DNA from: Kluyvera ascorbata ATCC 33433
GTDB taxonomy: Bacteria > Pseudomonadota > Gammaproteobacteria > Enterobacterales > Enterobacteriaceae
Assembly (NCBI RefSeq): GCF_000735365.1
Contig: NZ_JMPL01000016.1
Coordinates: 1-63,762 of the forward strand
DNA: 63,762 nucleotides
Direction of reading: 5' to 3'
Part shown: positions 25,921-38,082 of the stretch, piece after piece
How the letters are laid out: every line of letters begins with the position of its first letter
Position numbering within the stretch: position 1 is the first letter of the stretch
Notes under the pieces: model-generated
Database searches by the model: none
What the model saw: only the letters and a program-made list of their open reading frames with translations
What the model was told of the DNA's origin: nothing
Made by a program: the position numbers and the translations under genes

Positions 25921-26307
25921 TCAGCGACGTACGGCAATCGCTTCGATTTCAATCTTCACGTCTTTCGGCAGGCGTGCCACTTCAACGCAAGAACGCGCTG
26001 GGAAGGTGGCATTGTGCTCGTTAAAGAACGCTTCGTAAGTGGCGTTAACGGTCGCGAAATCGTTGAGATCTTTTACGAATACGGTGGTTTTCACGATATC
26101 GCCAACTTTCAGGCCAGCGGCCTCAACGATAGCTTTCACGTTTTCCAGCGACTGACGCGCCTGAGCAGATACGTCTTCCGGCACGCTGCCGGTTTTCGGG
26201 TCTACCGGGATCTGACCGGAAGTGATTACCATGCTGCCCAGGTCAACGCCCTGAACATATGGACCGATAGCTGCTGGTGCATTTTCCGTCGCAATAGTTT
26301 TGCTCAT
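25921..26307 (-). CDS. ridA: 2-iminobutanoate/2-iminopropanoate deaminase
   Basis: RidA/YjgF protein of 128 residues; hydrolyses reactive enamine/imine intermediates released by PLP enzymes such as threonine dehydratase. The catalytic arginine lies in CVEVARLPKD, and the C-terminal VKIEIEAIAV strand is conserved. It follows pyrI as in E. coli. Confidence 0.97.
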   Translation of the reverse strand: MSKTIATENAPAAIGPYVQGVDLGSMVITSGQIPVDPKTGSVPEDVSAQARQSLENVKAIVEAAGLKVGDIVKTTVFVKDLNDFATVNATYEAFFNEHNATFPARSCVEVARLPKDVKIEIEAIAVRR

Positions 26308-26380
26308 GATATCTCCAGATGAACTGCAGTATTAAGGTGTTAGCCATTATAGAGAGGCAACATTTCAATACCAACCGCAA

Positions 26381-26842
26381 TTAGTTGGCCAGCACCACAT
26401 AATGAGAAAACTCTTTTTCGCAGTATTTGCATTTGAGTGCAACGTCATCAGCGCGTTTTTTCACTGCGAAGCTAGAGGAAACGGGTTCCGCATGGCTGAT
26501 ACAGTTGCTGTTCGGGCATACCAGCACGCTCTCAATGCGCTCCGGCAGGCTCGGGCGAGATTTGCCCACCACTTCATAGTTATCGATGCGGTTAACGGTC
26601 GCCTCTGGCGCGTATAGCGACAGCTGGTTGACCTGCTCGTCGGTCAGGAAGGTATTTTCGATTTTGATCAGGTCTTTACGACCCATTTCACCGGACGGTA
26701 GGTTCAGGCCAATGGTGATGCGCTGGTCGGTTTCGGTCAGCTTAAACAGGGTCAGCAGCTTAATGCCCACCTGCGCCGGGATATGGTCGATTACGGTGCC
26801 GCGTTTGATGGCTTCTACTTGTAATTTGTTACCGTGTGTCAT
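26381..26842 (-). CDS. pyrI: Aspartate carbamoyltransferase regulatory chain
   Basis: Regulatory subunit of ATCase; binds CTP/ATP and transmits feedback inhibition to PyrB. It is 153 residues with the four zinc cysteines Cys109, Cys114, Cys138 and Cys141 ([15 protein letters not shown]). The start [10 protein letters not shown] matches E. coli; an ATG two codons upstream is not used. It begins 13 bp after pyrB in the pyrLBI operon. Confidence 0.97.
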   Translation of the reverse strand: MTHGNKLQVEAIKRGTVIDHIPAQVGIKLLTLFKLTETDQRITIGLNLPSGEMGRKDLIKIENTFLTDEQVNQLSLYAPEATVNRIDNYEVVGKSRPSLPERIESVLVCPNSNCISHAEPVSSSFAVKKRADDVALKCKYCEKEFSHYVVLAN

Positions 26843-26855
26843 CGTCATTTCCCCC

Positions 26856-27791
26856 TTACAGAGCCAGTTCGCTATTCAGTACCAGTGCCAGTAACGCCTG
26901 GCGGGCGAAGATGCCGTTACCGGCCTGCTGGAAGTACCAGGCATGCGGCGTTTTATCGACATCGGTGGTGATCTCATCAATGCGTGGCAGCGGGTGCAGC
27001 ACTTTCATATTGTCGCGTGCGCCGACCAGATCCGCCGCGCGCAGGACAAACTGCGCTTTGACGTTGGCGTATTCGGACGGGTCGAGGCGCTCTTTCTGTA
27101 CGCGAGTCATGTAGAGAATGTCGACTTCTGCCATCACTTCGTCGATGGCGCTATGCAGGCTCCAGACGATGCCTTTTTCATCGAGCATATCGAGGATGTA
27201 CTGTGGCATCGCCAGCGCGTCCGGAGCGATAAAGTAGAAACGGTTGCCATTAAACTTCGCCAGTGCTTGGGTCAGCGAGTGGACGGTGCGGCCATATTTC
27301 AGGTCGCCAACCATGGCGATGTTCAGGTTCTCCAGGCGGCCCTGAGTTTCCTGAATGGTGAACAGATCCAGCAGCGTCTGGGTAGGGTGCTGGTTCGCGC
27401 CGTCACCGGCGTTCAGCACCGGAATATTGCCGGAGAACTCGGTCGCCAGACGCGCTGCGCCTTCCTGCGGGTGGCGCATTACGATGGCATCAACGTAGGT
27501 GCTGATAACCGAGATGGTGTCGGCGAGGGTTTCACCTTTCTTACCGAGTGAGGTGTTGGCGCTGTCGGAGAAGCCAACCACGCTGGCCCCCAGGCGGTGC
27601 ATCGAGGTTTCAAAAGAGAGACGGGTGCGCGTCGAGGCCTCGAAGAAACAGCTGGCGATAACTTTGTGCTTAAGCAGCTCCGGCTGTGGGTTCGCTTTCA
27701 GGCTGGCGGCGGTCGCCAAAACCAGTTCAAGGTCTTCGCGGCTGAGATCGTTTATGGAAATGATGTGTTTTTGATACAGCGGATTAGCCAT
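26856..27791 (-). CDS. pyrB: Aspartate carbamoyltransferase catalytic chain
   Basis: Catalyses carbamoyl phosphate plus aspartate to carbamoyl aspartate, the first committed pyrimidine step. The 311-residue product carries the carbamoyl phosphate motif [13 protein letters not shown], and [10 protein letters not shown] near the C terminus. [10 protein letters not shown] is the start, behind an AGGAG site. Its expression is controlled by the pyrL attenuator immediately upstream. Confidence 0.98.
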   Translation of the reverse strand: MANPLYQKHIISINDLSREDLELVLATAASLKANPQPELLKHKVIASCFFEASTRTRLSFETSMHRLGASVVGFSDSANTSLGKKGETLADTISVISTYVDAIVMRHPQEGAARLATEFSGNIPVLNAGDGANQHPTQTLLDLFTIQETQGRLENLNIAMVGDLKYGRTVHSLTQALAKFNGNRFYFIAPDALAMPQYILDMLDEKGIVWSLHSAIDEVMAEVDILYMTRVQKERLDPSEYANVKAQFVLRAADLVGARDNMKVLHPLPRIDEITTDVDKTPHAWYFQQAGNGIFARQALLALVLNSELAL

Positions 27792-27813
27792 GTTTATCTC
27801 CTGACGACGGCGC

Positions 27814-27843
27814 AAAAAAAAAGCCCCTTAAATAAGGGGCTTT
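27814..27843 (-). terminator. pyrBI attenuator
   Basis: AAAGCCCCTTA/TAAGGGGCTTT hairpin followed on the minus strand by a run of nine T, overlapping the pyrL stop codon. This is the UTP-sensitive attenuator: coupled translation of pyrL prevents the hairpin when UTP is low. Confidence 0.92.
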
Positions 27844-27932
27844 ACGAATACGGATGCTACGGAAAGGAAAAACGGCAGGCCAGCGTCTGTTTTCAGACGC
27901 GGTAAGACGCGATGTCGTACACACTGAACCAT
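27828..27932 (-). CDS. pyrL: pyrBI leader peptide PyrL
   Basis: A 34-residue leader starting MVQCVRHRVLPRLKTDAGLP, clearly the E. coli PyrL start, and ending FVKPLI inside the attenuator stem. E. coli PyrL is 44 residues, so this version stops earlier, at a TAA within the hairpin. An AGGAATT ribosome site precedes the start. Its job is coupling of ribosome position to RNA polymerase pausing at U-rich RNA. Confidence 0.93.
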   Translation of the reverse strand: MVQCVRHRVLPRLKTDAGLPFFLSVASVFVKPLI

Positions 27933-28162
27933 AATTCCTCCCGGCAAAACGGGTGGCATTATACGCAGCTTTATCCGGCAATCAAGCGCCTGATTCACAT
28001 TTTAATCAACGAAAACGATTCTCATAGAATGAGTATTCGCTTTTTATGAATTTAAATTCGTCTTTTACACGTGCTATGCAAAGTGTGCGCTAAACCGGCA
28101 AGGCGGGAGAGTCATGATAAAAAGTACTGGTATGGTAACGCGAATTTACGTATAACAACTGA

Positions 28163-28648
<486 letters not shown>

Positions 28649-28687
28649 CGAACGGATTGGCGGATAGTATTCGGCCTACACCAATCG

Positions 28688-28758
28688 GTAGCCCGGACGA
28701 GGAGCGATAGCTCCGACTCCGGGGTTTTCCCGGCGTCGCTGCGCTCGGCCGGGCTACG
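28688..28758. repeat. BIME (two inverted REP units)
   Basis: GTAGCCCGGACGAGGAGCG...and GCGCTCGGCCGGGCTAC form converging REP units in the convergent yjgK-argI gap. Confidence 0.82.
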
Positions 28759-28766
28759 TGTTGAAT

Positions 28767-29771
28767 TTACTTGCTCAGCGTTGCGACCATTACCGCTTTG
28801 ATGGTGTGCATCCGGTTTTCTGCCTGATCGAACACGATGCTGGCTGGAGATTCAAACACCTCATCGGTCACTTCCATCCCGCCGTGCATGCCGTATTCAG
28901 CGGCCATTTTCTTGCCCAGCGTGGTCTGGTCATCATGGAACGCAGGCAGACAGTGCAGGAATTTCACCTGCGGATTGCCGGTCAGCTTCATCATCGCGCT
29001 ATTCACCTGATAGCCACGCAGCAGCGCAATACGCTCTGCCCACTTCTCTTTGGCTTCGCCCATCGATACCCACACGTCGGTGTAGATAAAGTCTGCGCCT
29101 TTGACGCCAGCGGCGATATCTTCCGTCAGGGTAACGTTACCGCCGTTTTTCTGCGCCAGCGCTTTGCATTCCGCCACCAGGCTTGCTTCTGGCCAGCACT
29201 CCTGTGGTGCCACCAGACGCAGATCGAGACCGGTTAGCGCCGCGGCTTCCAGCATCGAGTTGCCCATGTTGTTACGCGCATCGCCTGCATAAACCAGCGT
29301 CATTTCGTTGAACGCTTTGCCCGGCAGGTGTTCCTGCATGGTCAGCAGATCCGCCAGCAGCTGGGTTGGGTGGAATTCATCAGTCAGGCCGTTCCACACC
29401 GGCACGCCGGAATACTCTGCTAACGTTTCTACCACTTCCTGGCCGTAGCCACGGTACTGGATGCCGTCGTACATGCGGCCCAGTACGCGAGCGGTGTCTT
29501 TAATGGATTCTTTGTGGCCAATCTGGCTGCCGCTGGAACCAAGATAAGTGACGCGAGCGCCCTGATCGTATGCGGCAACTTCGAAAGAGCATCGTGTACG
29601 GGTTGAGTCTTTTTCGAAGATGAGCGCGATGTTTTTACCGGTCAGGTTCGGCGACTCCGTGCCGCTTTTTTTATCCGCTTTTAGTTTTGCCGCGAGCTGC
29701 AGCATGGTGGTGATTTCTGCTGGGGTAAAATCGAGTAATTTTAAGAAGTTCTTTTTATACAGAGTAGACAT
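28767..29771 (-). CDS. argI: Ornithine carbamoyltransferase
   Basis: Makes citrulline from ornithine and carbamoyl phosphate in arginine biosynthesis. 334 residues, as in E. coli ArgI. The carbamoyl phosphate motif STRTRCSFE, the HPTQ motif and the ornithine-site HCLPAFHD are present. Two adjacent ARG boxes lie 28-66 bp upstream, so ArgR repression is expected. Confidence 0.97.
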   Translation of the reverse strand: MSTLYKKNFLKLLDFTPAEITTMLQLAAKLKADKKSGTESPNLTGKNIALIFEKDSTRTRCSFEVAAYDQGARVTYLGSSGSQIGHKESIKDTARVLGRMYDGIQYRGYGQEVVETLAEYSGVPVWNGLTDEFHPTQLLADLLTMQEHLPGKAFNEMTLVYAGDARNNMGNSMLEAAALTGLDLRLVAPQECWPEASLVAECKALAQKNGGNVTLTEDIAAGVKGADFIYTDVWVSMGEAKEKWAERIALLRGYQVNSAMMKLTGNPQVKFLHCLPAFHDDQTTLGKKMAAEYGMHGGMEVTDEVFESPASIVFDQAENRMHTIKAVMVATLSK

Positions 29772-29798
29772 AATTCCCTCACCTGGCTTAAGCCACTT

Positions 29799-29837
29799 AT
29801 TGAATTAAAATTCACTTTATATGTATGAATATTCATT
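29799..29837. promoter_or_regulatory. Two ARG boxes of argI
   Basis: Box 1 (29799-29816) contains TGAATTAAAATTCA, a full match to the ARG core. Box 2 (29820-29837) reads TGTATGAATATTCA with one mismatch. They are 3 bp apart, the spacing required for hexameric ArgR binding. Confidence 0.88.
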
Positions 29838-29931
29838 TGCAACCCCAATAACAAATCTTTATCGGAAAGGTGGAGGCAATGGCAACGGTATGTGACAATA
29901 AGAGTATCAGCCACATTATGAGGAACGAGCC

Positions 29932-30354
29932 ATGGCAAACCCTGAACATCTGGAAGAACAGCGCGAAGAGACCCGCCTGATCATTGAAGAGCTGCTGGAA
30001 GACGGCAGCGATCCTGACGCGCTGTACACCATCGAACATCACCTCTCCGCAGATGATTTCGAAAGTCTGGAGAAAGCGGCGGTAGAAGCGTTCAAGCTGG
30101 GCTACGAAGTAACGGAACCGGAAGAGCTGGAAGTGGAAGAAGGCGACACCGTGATCTGCTGCGATATTCTGAGCGAAAGCGCGCTGAATGCGGAGCTGAT
30201 TGACGCGCAGGTTGAGCAGTTGATGAACCTGGCTGAGAAGTTCGAAGTGGAATACGACGGTTGGGGAACCTACTACGAAGACCCGAACGGCGAAGAAGGC
30301 GATGACGACGACGAAGATTTTGTCGACGAAGAAGACGACGGCGTTCGCCACTAA
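29932..30354 (+). CDS. rraB: Regulator of RNase E activity B
   Basis: RraB (YjgD) binds RNase E and changes RNA decay. The 140-residue protein is very acidic, with a long Asp/Glu C-terminal tail ([18 protein letters not shown]). It is divergent from argI as in E. coli. A 13-bp perfect hairpin separates it from miaE. Confidence 0.96.
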   Translation: MANPEHLEEQREETRLIIEELLEDGSDPDALYTIEHHLSADDFESLEKAAVEAFKLGYEVTEPEELEVEEGDTVICCDILSESALNAELIDAQVEQLMNLAEKFEVEYDGWGTYYEDPNGEEGDDDDEDFVDEEDDGVRH

Positions 30355-30365
30355 GTCATCTCATA

Positions 30366-30393
30366 CCCGACGGCAGCGCCCGCTGCCGTCGGG
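30366..30393 (+). other. Strong hairpin between rraB and miaE
   Basis: CCCGACGGCAGCG and CGCTGCCGTCGGG form a perfect 13-bp stem with a 2-base loop, 11 bp after rraB. No T-run follows, and the miaE start is 14 bp beyond, so it may modulate miaE translation or terminate only partly. Confidence 0.7.
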
Positions 30394-30406
30394 CAAGGAT
30401 TTTGGT

Positions 30407-31165
30407 ATGGATTACCCGCAAATACTCTCTCCGGTTCTCAACTTCCTGCACTGCAAAACGCCCCAGACGTGGCTCGATAAAGCCCGCGATCCGACCAATC
30501 TTCCTCTGCTGCTGACCGACCATCTAGTCTGTGAGCTAAAAGCAGCGCAAACCGCGATGCTGCTGGTGCGTAAATATGTGGCGGATAAAGACGGCGCGCA
30601 GGCGCTGCTCGACTGGCTGAAACCGTATGAGGCCTTTACCTTTCGCGAGGGCGAGGAGCCTGATTTCGCCGCGCTGAATAAGCAGATTAACAAAAGCGTG
30701 ATGCCGCAGACCGACGACCCGTGGGGACGGCAGCTTATCGACAGCATGGTGTTGCTGATTAAAGAGGAGCTGCACCACTTCTCGCAGGTACGTGAGGCGA
30801 TGTTAAAGCGCAATATTCCGTACGTGAAAATCACCGCCAGTCGCTACGCCAAAGGGATGCTCAAAGAGGTGCGCACGCACGAGCCGCTGACCCTGATTGA
30901 TAAGCTGATTTGCGGCGCGTACATCGAAGCCCGCTCCTGCGAACGCTTTGCCGCGCTGGCACCGTATCTGGATGACGATCTGCAGACATTTTACCTGTCG
31001 CTGCTGCGTTCTGAAGCCCGGCACTATCAGGACTATCTGACGCTAGCGCAGCAAATCGCTGACGGCGATATCAGCGAGCGGGTGCGTTTCTTTGGTGAAG
31101 TGGAAGCGTCGCTTATCACTTCACCGGACGACGAGTTCCGCTTCCACAGCGGCGTGCCCGCATAG
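30407..31165 (+). CDS. miaE: tRNA 2-methylthio-N6-isopentenyladenosine-37 hydroxylase
   Basis: Non-heme di-iron mono-oxygenase that hydroxylates ms2i6A37 to ms2io6A37 in tRNAs reading UNN codons. The 252-residue ferritin-like protein has the iron-ligand segments EELHHFSQV and SEARHYQDYLTL plus an early Glu helix (CELKAAQTAM). It is known from Salmonella and related genera and is absent from E. coli K-12. ATG 30407 is preceded by AAGGAT; the frame upstream overlaps rraB and is not used. Confidence 0.95.
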   Translation: MDYPQILSPVLNFLHCKTPQTWLDKARDPTNLPLLLTDHLVCELKAAQTAMLLVRKYVADKDGAQALLDWLKPYEAFTFREGEEPDFAALNKQINKSVMPQTDDPWGRQLIDSMVLLIKEELHHFSQVREAMLKRNIPYVKITASRYAKGMLKEVRTHEPLTLIDKLICGAYIEARSCERFAALAPYLDDDLQTFYLSLLRSEARHYQDYLTLAQQIADGDISERVRFFGEVEASLITSPDDEFRFHSGVPA

Positions 31166-31278
31166 TTCGGCAGAAAAATCTGGTGGCTGGAAATACCTCA
31201 CCTTTGCCGCAATAATCGACATACAGTACGGGAAAGAATAATTCCCGACATATTTATCGATTTGGCTAAGGATAATCA

Positions 31279-32109
31279 ATGAACTGGGCACACGTATTAC
31301 TGGCAGGGTATATCGGGGTCGTTATCGCCATTATTGTTGGCGTTTTTCGTAAAAAAGGCTGGATTGGTAAGGTCGCGGGCGGGGTGATTTTTGTCGTTGC
31401 CATCGTGGGCTGGAACCTGTTTGATGTGCACTACCTTATTCCGCGTGAGAGCCCGGAATACGGCATGACCGAATCGCAGAAGTTTGAAAACGCGATGCTG
31501 AAAATGCCAACCTTCCAGGTTATCAAAGAACAAGATCCTGCATTCTGGGAGCGTATTCGTGGCCAGGCCGTACAGATGAAAGAATCAGGCAGCAGCGAAC
31601 AACAGGTGATCGATGCCATCCAGCCGCAGGTGCTACAACTGCAGATGGCGAGACTACAGCAGGCACCAGATGCCAACGTGGTGGAGTATATGAAGATCAA
31701 CCTGGAGCAGATGGCCGCGGTGGAAAAGGCCGGTGCTGACGAGTGCTTCCGCTTTCTCTTCCCGGCGGTTAAAGGGGGAATTAACCCCGTACACCTGATA
31801 TCACGGGATATCCTCGAACGCCGGATGGAGAGTGACGCCCGCATGATGCGTGCAGCCTATGGCCCTGACAAGCACACCGTCACCGCGCAGGAAAAGCACC
31901 AGGCGCTGCTCGATATGCAAAAACTGGGGCCGACGCTGATGCAGAACTTCGGCCAGGATGTTGAGATTATGTCTGACCCGAGTAAAGGGGTGGGAAAAGA
32001 GAAGATCGCCTGCGACCTGGTACAGAGTTTCTGGAATCAGGTTGTGGCATTGCCGCCAGCCAACGCGGCTGGCGTGATTCGTCTTGCCGTCTCACCCGAG
32101 ATGCAGTAA
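31279..32109 (+). CDS. Uncharacterised membrane-anchored protein
   Basis: A 276-residue protein not recognised as a characterised family. Two N-terminal hydrophobic helices (about 4-23 and 33-52) are followed by a soluble, helix-rich region with many Met/Gln/Glu residues, two notable cysteines (DECFRF, IACDLV) and a VISRDILERR-like segment. The topology suggests that the C-terminal part faces one side of the inner membrane. It stands alone behind AAGGATAA and ends in a strong terminator. It occupies the place of yjgN-like accessory genes between rraB and valS. Confidence 0.8.
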   Translation: MNWAHVLLAGYIGVVIAIIVGVFRKKGWIGKVAGGVIFVVAIVGWNLFDVHYLIPRESPEYGMTESQKFENAMLKMPTFQVIKEQDPAFWERIRGQAVQMKESGSSEQQVIDAIQPQVLQLQMARLQQAPDANVVEYMKINLEQMAAVEKAGADECFRFLFPAVKGGINPVHLISRDILERRMESDARMMRAAYGPDKHTVTAQEKHQALLDMQKLGPTLMQNFGQDVEIMSDPSKGVGKEKIACDLVQSFWNQVVALPPANAAGVIRLAVSPEMQ

Positions 32110-32117
32110 ATCAAATG

Positions 32118-32145
32118 CCCCTTTGAGTGCGCTTAAAGGGGTTTT
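32118..32145. terminator. Bidirectional terminator
   Basis: CCCCTTT/AAAGGGG hairpin with TTTT on the plus strand. It ends the membrane protein gene and overlaps the last codons of the convergent yjgM. Confidence 0.8.
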
Positions 32146-32636
32146 AACATCCGCACTTCACAGTCGACATGCCCGGTGCAGCCCAGCGGTTCGGCGATAT
32201 GTTCGAATCCCAGATGTTCATAGAGGCGAATGGCTTCGGTCAGAAACGCCGTCGTTTCAAGATAACACTGCTTAAACCCCTGCTCACGGGCGTACTCAAG
32301 CGCCATCAGTGCCAGCTTTTTCGCCAGCCCCTGACCGCGTACGCTCGGCAGGAAGTACATCTTTTGCAGCTCGCAGATATCCGGTTCGCTACAGCCCAAT
32401 GGCGCAACGCCGCCGCCACCTACCACCTGACCATTCTGCTCAACCACCCAGTAGGCCGCGCCCGGCTGGCTGTAAACCTGGAACAGCTCATCCAGATTGG
32501 GGTCGGCCACCGTGTAGCCTTTATCGGCGGTCAGGCCGTGCTCGGCGGAGACCTGGCGGATAACGTTGGCAATCGCGGCGTTATCGTCGGCCGTAAGGCG
32601 ACGCAGCGTCGCAGAGACAGGGGTAATGACACTCAT
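32133..32636 (-). CDS. yjgM: GNAT-family acetyltransferase YjgM
   Basis: A 167-residue acetyltransferase closely matching E. coli YjgM. The acetyl-CoA loop is in [17 protein letters not shown], and YEHLGFEHI is motif B. The E. coli-like phrases [16 protein letters not shown] and [12 protein letters not shown] confirm it. The start [10 protein letters not shown] is used; the frame stays open much further upstream but without family similarity. Confidence 0.94.
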   Translation of the reverse strand: MSVITPVSATLRRLTADDNAAIANVIRQVSAEHGLTADKGYTVADPNLDELFQVYSQPGAAYWVVEQNGQVVGGGGVAPLGCSEPDICELQKMYFLPSVRGQGLAKKLALMALEYAREQGFKQCYLETTAFLTEAIRLYEHLGFEHIAEPLGCTGHVDCEVRMLKPL

Positions 32637-32739
32637 AGCGAACTCATGACATAAACGTGGAACATATGCAGTTAATAACACTGCGGGGAGGGGGAGTGCA
32701 AGCGAGGATAATTCAGGAGGTTGGAACCGTACCGTGGAT

Positions 32740-32819
32740 AACCCGGAGTCGGCGCTAACGCGCCTCGTCCGGGCTACTCGAAACCGTAGGCCGGATAAGC
32801 GTAGCGCCATCCGGCAAAC
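32740..32819. repeat. BIME of mixed REP types
   Basis: AACCCGGAGTCGGCGCTAACGCGCC...GTCCGGGCTAC followed by GTAGGCCGGATAAGCG...GCCATCCGGCAAA, two REP classes side by side between yjgM and valS. Confidence 0.82.
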
Positions 32820-32834
32820 GTACGGGTACGATTT

Positions 32835-35690
32835 TTACAGCGCGGCGATGACCGCCTGCTGCTCAATCAGCTTCGCTTTGGCTTCCGCGTAACCGTCCAG
32901 CTTCTCACGCTCTTTGGCTATTACCGCTTCCGGTGCGCGAGCAACGAAACCTTCGTTGGAGAGCTTGCCTTCGATACGGGCAATCTCACCTTCGATTTTC
33001 GCGACTTCTTTTGCCAGACGCGCCAGCTCATCTTCTTTGTTGATGAGGCCAGCCATCGGGATCAGCAGCTCGGCGCCGTCGATGATTTTGGTCACGGAAA
33101 CCGGACCTTTGTCATCGGCTGGCAGCACGGTGATGCTTTCAAGACGGGCCAGGTTCAGCAGGAAGCTCTTGTTGTCGTTCACGCGACGCATTGCGTCAGC
33201 GCTGCAACCACGCAGCAGCAGCTCCAGCGGTTTGCCCGGGGCGATGTTCATTTCCGCGCGGATGTTACGTACGGCAACAATCGCCTGCTTCAGCCATTCG
33301 GTATCGGCCAGCGCCGCTTCGTCTACCTGAGCCGCGTTATATTCCGGGAACGGCTGCAGCATGATGGTATCTGCGGTGTTGCCACAAATCACTTTCACGC
33401 GCTGCCAGATGGTTTCGGTAATGAATGGAATGATCGGATGCGCCAGGCGCAGCAGACCTTCCAGCACGGTCACCAGCGTATTACGGGTGCCGCGCAGTTC
33501 AGACTCGGAACCACCGGTCATAACAGGCTTGGTCAGCTCCAGATACCAGTCGCAGAACTGGTTCCAGGTGAACTCGTACAGGATGCCCGCAGCAATATCG
33601 AAGCGGAAGTTATCCAGCGCTTCGCGGTACGCTTTAACGGTCTGGTTGAATTCAGCCAGGATCCAGCGGTCCGCCAGAGACAGGGTCATTTCGCCGCCAT
33701 TGAAGCCGCAATCCTGATCTTCGGTGTTCATCAGCACGAAGCGGCTGGCGTTCCACAGCTTGTTACAGAAGTTACGGTAACCTTCCAGACGCTTCATATC
33801 CCAGTTGATGTCGCGGCCGGTAGAGGCCAGCGCCGCCAGGGTGAAACGCAGGGCGTCGGTACCGTGTGGCTCGATGCCGTCCGGGAACTGTTTCTCGGTA
33901 CGTTTGGCAATTTTCTCAGCTAACTGTGGCTGCATCATGTTGCCGGTACGTTTCTCCAGCAGGTCTGCCAGGGAGATACCGTCGACCATATCCAGTGGGT
34001 CGATAACGTTACCTTTGGACTTGGACATCTTCTGGCCTTCGTCGTCACGGATCAGACCGGTCATGTAGACGGTCTTGAACGGAACCTGCGGCTTGCCGTT
34101 TTCATCTTTGATGAAGTGCATGGTCATCATGATCATGCGGGCAATCCAGAAGAAGATGATGTCGAAGCCGGAAACCATCACGCTGGTTGGGTGGAACTGA
34201 CGCAGCGCGTCGGTGTTTTCCGGCCAGCCGAGGGTAGAGAAGGTCCACAGCGCGGAGGAGAACCAGGTATCCAGAACGTCTTCGTCCTGACGAAGCGCAA
34301 CATCGGCGCCGAGGTTGTTTTCCTGACGCACTTCGTCTTCGGTGCGGCCAACGTAGACGTTACCTGCTTCGTCGTACCATGCTGGGATACGGTGACCCCA
34401 CCACAGCTGACGGGAGATACACCAGTCCTGAATATCGCGCATCCAGGAGAAGTACATGTTTTCGTACTGCTTCGGTACGAACTGAATGTCGCCGTTCTCA
34501 ACTGCTTCTACCGCCGGTTTCGCCAGTACGTCAGCACGGACGTACCACTGGTCGGTCAGCATTGGCTCAATAACCACGCCGCCACGGTCGCCGTAAGGAA
34601 CGGTCAGATCGTGAGGTTTGATCTCTTCCAGCAGGCCCATAGCATCGATGGCAGCGACGATCGCTTTACGCGCGGCAAAGCGTTCCAGCTTCTGGAATTC
34701 AGCCGGGATAGCGTTGGAGTAAACGTCAGACTCTTCGCCTTTGGTGTCATACACTTCTGCGGTTTCGCGGATGTCGCCATCAAAGGTCAGAATGTTAATC
34801 ATTGGCAGGGCGTGACGACGACCGACTTCATAGTCGTTAAAGTCGTGCGCAGGGGTGATCTTCACGCAGCCGGTGCCTTTTTCCATATCGGCGTGTTCGT
34901 CGCCGACAATAGGAATACGGCGGTCAACCAGCGGCAGCATGACGAATTTGCCGATCAGATCTTTATAACGCGGATCTTCCGGGTTCACGGCTACGCCGGT
35001 ATCGCCCAGAATGGTTTCCGGACGGGTGGTCGCCACGACCAGGTAATCTTTACCGTCTGCGGTTTTCGCGCCGTCGGCCAGCGGATAACGGATGTGCCAC
35101 ATCGAGCCTTTAGACTCGCGGTTTTCCACTTCCAGGTCAGAGATGGCGGTGCGCAGTTTCGGATCCCAGTTTACCAGGCGCTTGCCACGGTAAATCAGGT
35201 CTTCTTTGTACAGGCGAACAAAGACTTCTTTCACGGCATTGGAAAGGCCTTCGTCCATGGTGAAGCGCTCGCGCTCCCAGTCAACAGAGTTGCCGAGACG
35301 GCGCATCTGACGGGTAATGGTGCCGCCGGATTCCGCTTTCCACTGCCAGATTTTGTCGATGAAGGCATCGCGACCGTAGTCGTGACGGGTTTTACCTTCT
35401 TCAGCGGCAATCTTACGCTCAACCACCATCTGGGTTGCGATACCCGCGTGGTCGGTACCGGCCTGCCACAGGGTATTTTTACCCTGCATGCGCTGGTAGC
35501 GAATCATGGTGTCCATGATGGTTTGCTGGAAAGCATGACCCATATGCAAACTGCCGGTGACGTTCGGCGGCGGGATCATGATGCAGAAGGACTCTTTGCT
35601 TTCGTCGCCGTTAGGCTTGAAATAGCCCTGCTGTTCCCAGTGCTCGTAAAGCGGCTGTTCGATATCTTGCGGGTTATATGTCTTTTCCAT
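32835..35690 (-). CDS. valS: Valyl-tRNA synthetase
   Basis: Class I aminoacyl-tRNA synthetase of 951 residues, the E. coli length. HIGH-type motif [13 protein letters not shown] near 42-54, editing (CP1) domain, [12 protein letters not shown], anticodon-binding domain and C-terminal coiled-coil arm ([20 protein letters not shown]). Its start codon shares one base with the holC stop codon, as expected for the holC-valS pair. Confidence 0.98.
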   Translation of the reverse strand: MEKTYNPQDIEQPLYEHWEQQGYFKPNGDESKESFCIMIPPPNVTGSLHMGHAFQQTIMDTMIRYQRMQGKNTLWQAGTDHAGIATQMVVERKIAAEEGKTRHDYGRDAFIDKIWQWKAESGGTITRQMRRLGNSVDWERERFTMDEGLSNAVKEVFVRLYKEDLIYRGKRLVNWDPKLRTAISDLEVENRESKGSMWHIRYPLADGAKTADGKDYLVVATTRPETILGDTGVAVNPEDPRYKDLIGKFVMLPLVDRRIPIVGDEHADMEKGTGCVKITPAHDFNDYEVGRRHALPMINILTFDGDIRETAEVYDTKGEESDVYSNAIPAEFQKLERFAARKAIVAAIDAMGLLEEIKPHDLTVPYGDRGGVVIEPMLTDQWYVRADVLAKPAVEAVENGDIQFVPKQYENMYFSWMRDIQDWCISRQLWWGHRIPAWYDEAGNVYVGRTEDEVRQENNLGADVALRQDEDVLDTWFSSALWTFSTLGWPENTDALRQFHPTSVMVSGFDIIFFWIARMIMMTMHFIKDENGKPQVPFKTVYMTGLIRDDEGQKMSKSKGNVIDPLDMVDGISLADLLEKRTGNMMQPQLAEKIAKRTEKQFPDGIEPHGTDALRFTLAALASTGRDINWDMKRLEGYRNFCNKLWNASRFVLMNTEDQDCGFNGGEMTLSLADRWILAEFNQTVKAYREALDNFRFDIAAGILYEFTWNQFCDWYLELTKPVMTGGSESELRGTRNTLVTVLEGLLRLAHPIIPFITETIWQRVKVICGNTADTIMLQPFPEYNAAQVDEAALADTEWLKQAIVAVRNIRAEMNIAPGKPLELLLRGCSADAMRRVNDNKSFLLNLARLESITVLPADDKGPVSVTKIIDGAELLIPMAGLINKEDELARLAKEVAKIEGEIARIEGKLSNEGFVARAPEAVIAKEREKLDGYAEAKAKLIEQQAVIAAL

Positions 35691-36133
35691 TATTTCCAGG
35701 TTGCCGTATTCAGGTTAAAACCAGCCACGCGGTAGGCTTTGTAGCGGTCGCGGGCAAGTTGTTTCAAAGTTTCTTCGTAAGGGACGAAGTCTACCACTTC
35801 TGTGAAAGCGGTGGCAAAATCTGCAAAGTTTACCCGCAGACTTATCAGTATATCCCGTGGGCTGCTGTTGCGCTTGGCAGGCCAGGCTATCTCCACCGGC
35901 GCACCGCCTCTTGGGCCTTCGCCCGCCAGATTATGCGGCACAAAACTGTCCGGAGGACGGCTCCACAGGGCTTCATCCAGGCGAATGGCCTGCTGCTCGT
36001 CTTCGCAGGCGATCAGCACGCGCTTGCCCGCGCGCCAACGTTCTGCGGCAATTTCACACACCAGTTGCTCGACGGCGCTGAGGTCGTCGACGGTGGTGTC
36101 ATTGTCCAGAAGATAGAACGTCGCATTCTTCAT
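35690..36133 (-). CDS. holC: DNA polymerase III chi subunit
   Basis: Chi links the clamp loader to SSB in the replisome. 147 residues, the E. coli length, with conserved [12 protein letters not shown] start and [18 protein letters not shown] segment. Upstream of and overlapping valS by one base. Confidence 0.97.
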   Translation of the reverse strand: MKNATFYLLDNDTTVDDLSAVEQLVCEIAAERWRAGKRVLIACEDEQQAIRLDEALWSRPPDSFVPHNLAGEGPRGGAPVEIAWPAKRNSSPRDILISLRVNFADFATAFTEVVDFVPYEETLKQLARDRYKAYRVAGFNLNTATWK

Positions 36134-36200
36134 ATATGGGGCTTCTTGTGATGGATTTAAATGCAGAGCCCGGCGTGCCGGGCCTGCGATTTATTGCCGT

Positions 36201-36284
36201 ATGTAGGCCGGATAAAGCGTTTACGCCACCATCCGGCGATTGTGCGTCAACGCCTGATGGCGCTGCGCTTATCAGGCCTACATG
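36201..36284. repeat. BIME (two inverted REP units)
   Basis: GTAGGCCGGATAAAGCG...CCATCCGGC and GCCTGATGGCGC...GGCCTAC converge between pepA and holC. Confidence 0.85.
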
Positions 36285-36303
36285 TCGCAGGCTCGATATC
36301 GTA

Positions 36304-37818
<1,515 letters not shown>

Positions 37819-38082
37819 CTACGCTCCTGAATCTTAAAGACAACGGCGGTGGCTACGGATAGAATTGCAAGCTTACGTAACTCATTTCCGCTGTTGCGGT
37901 GACTTCGTGTTAATCTTAACGTTATTACGGTCCTGGCACGTCAGACGATGTCCTGAAACGTGAAACCGCTGAGTCATTTAATCTTAGCGATGTTTTCGAC
38001 GACTCAAGAGAATAAATGACGTTTAAGCCATGAAACAAGCTATTTTCCTGCAATAAGACGGGTTTTTACGGGCGTATTTATA

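Noticed and set aside
31279-32109. Topoisomerase II
   Set aside because: A name sometimes attached to similar small proteins, but the sequence has no GHKL ATPase, TOPRIM or cleavage-tyrosine features and is membrane anchored.
34116-35735. 539-codon open frame antisense to valS
   Set aside because: It lies opposite conserved valS codons and has no family-like sequence; a shadow of strong codon bias. The same holds for the long antisense frames over mpl (1338-2519), pepA (36136-37503) and treB (19962-20981).
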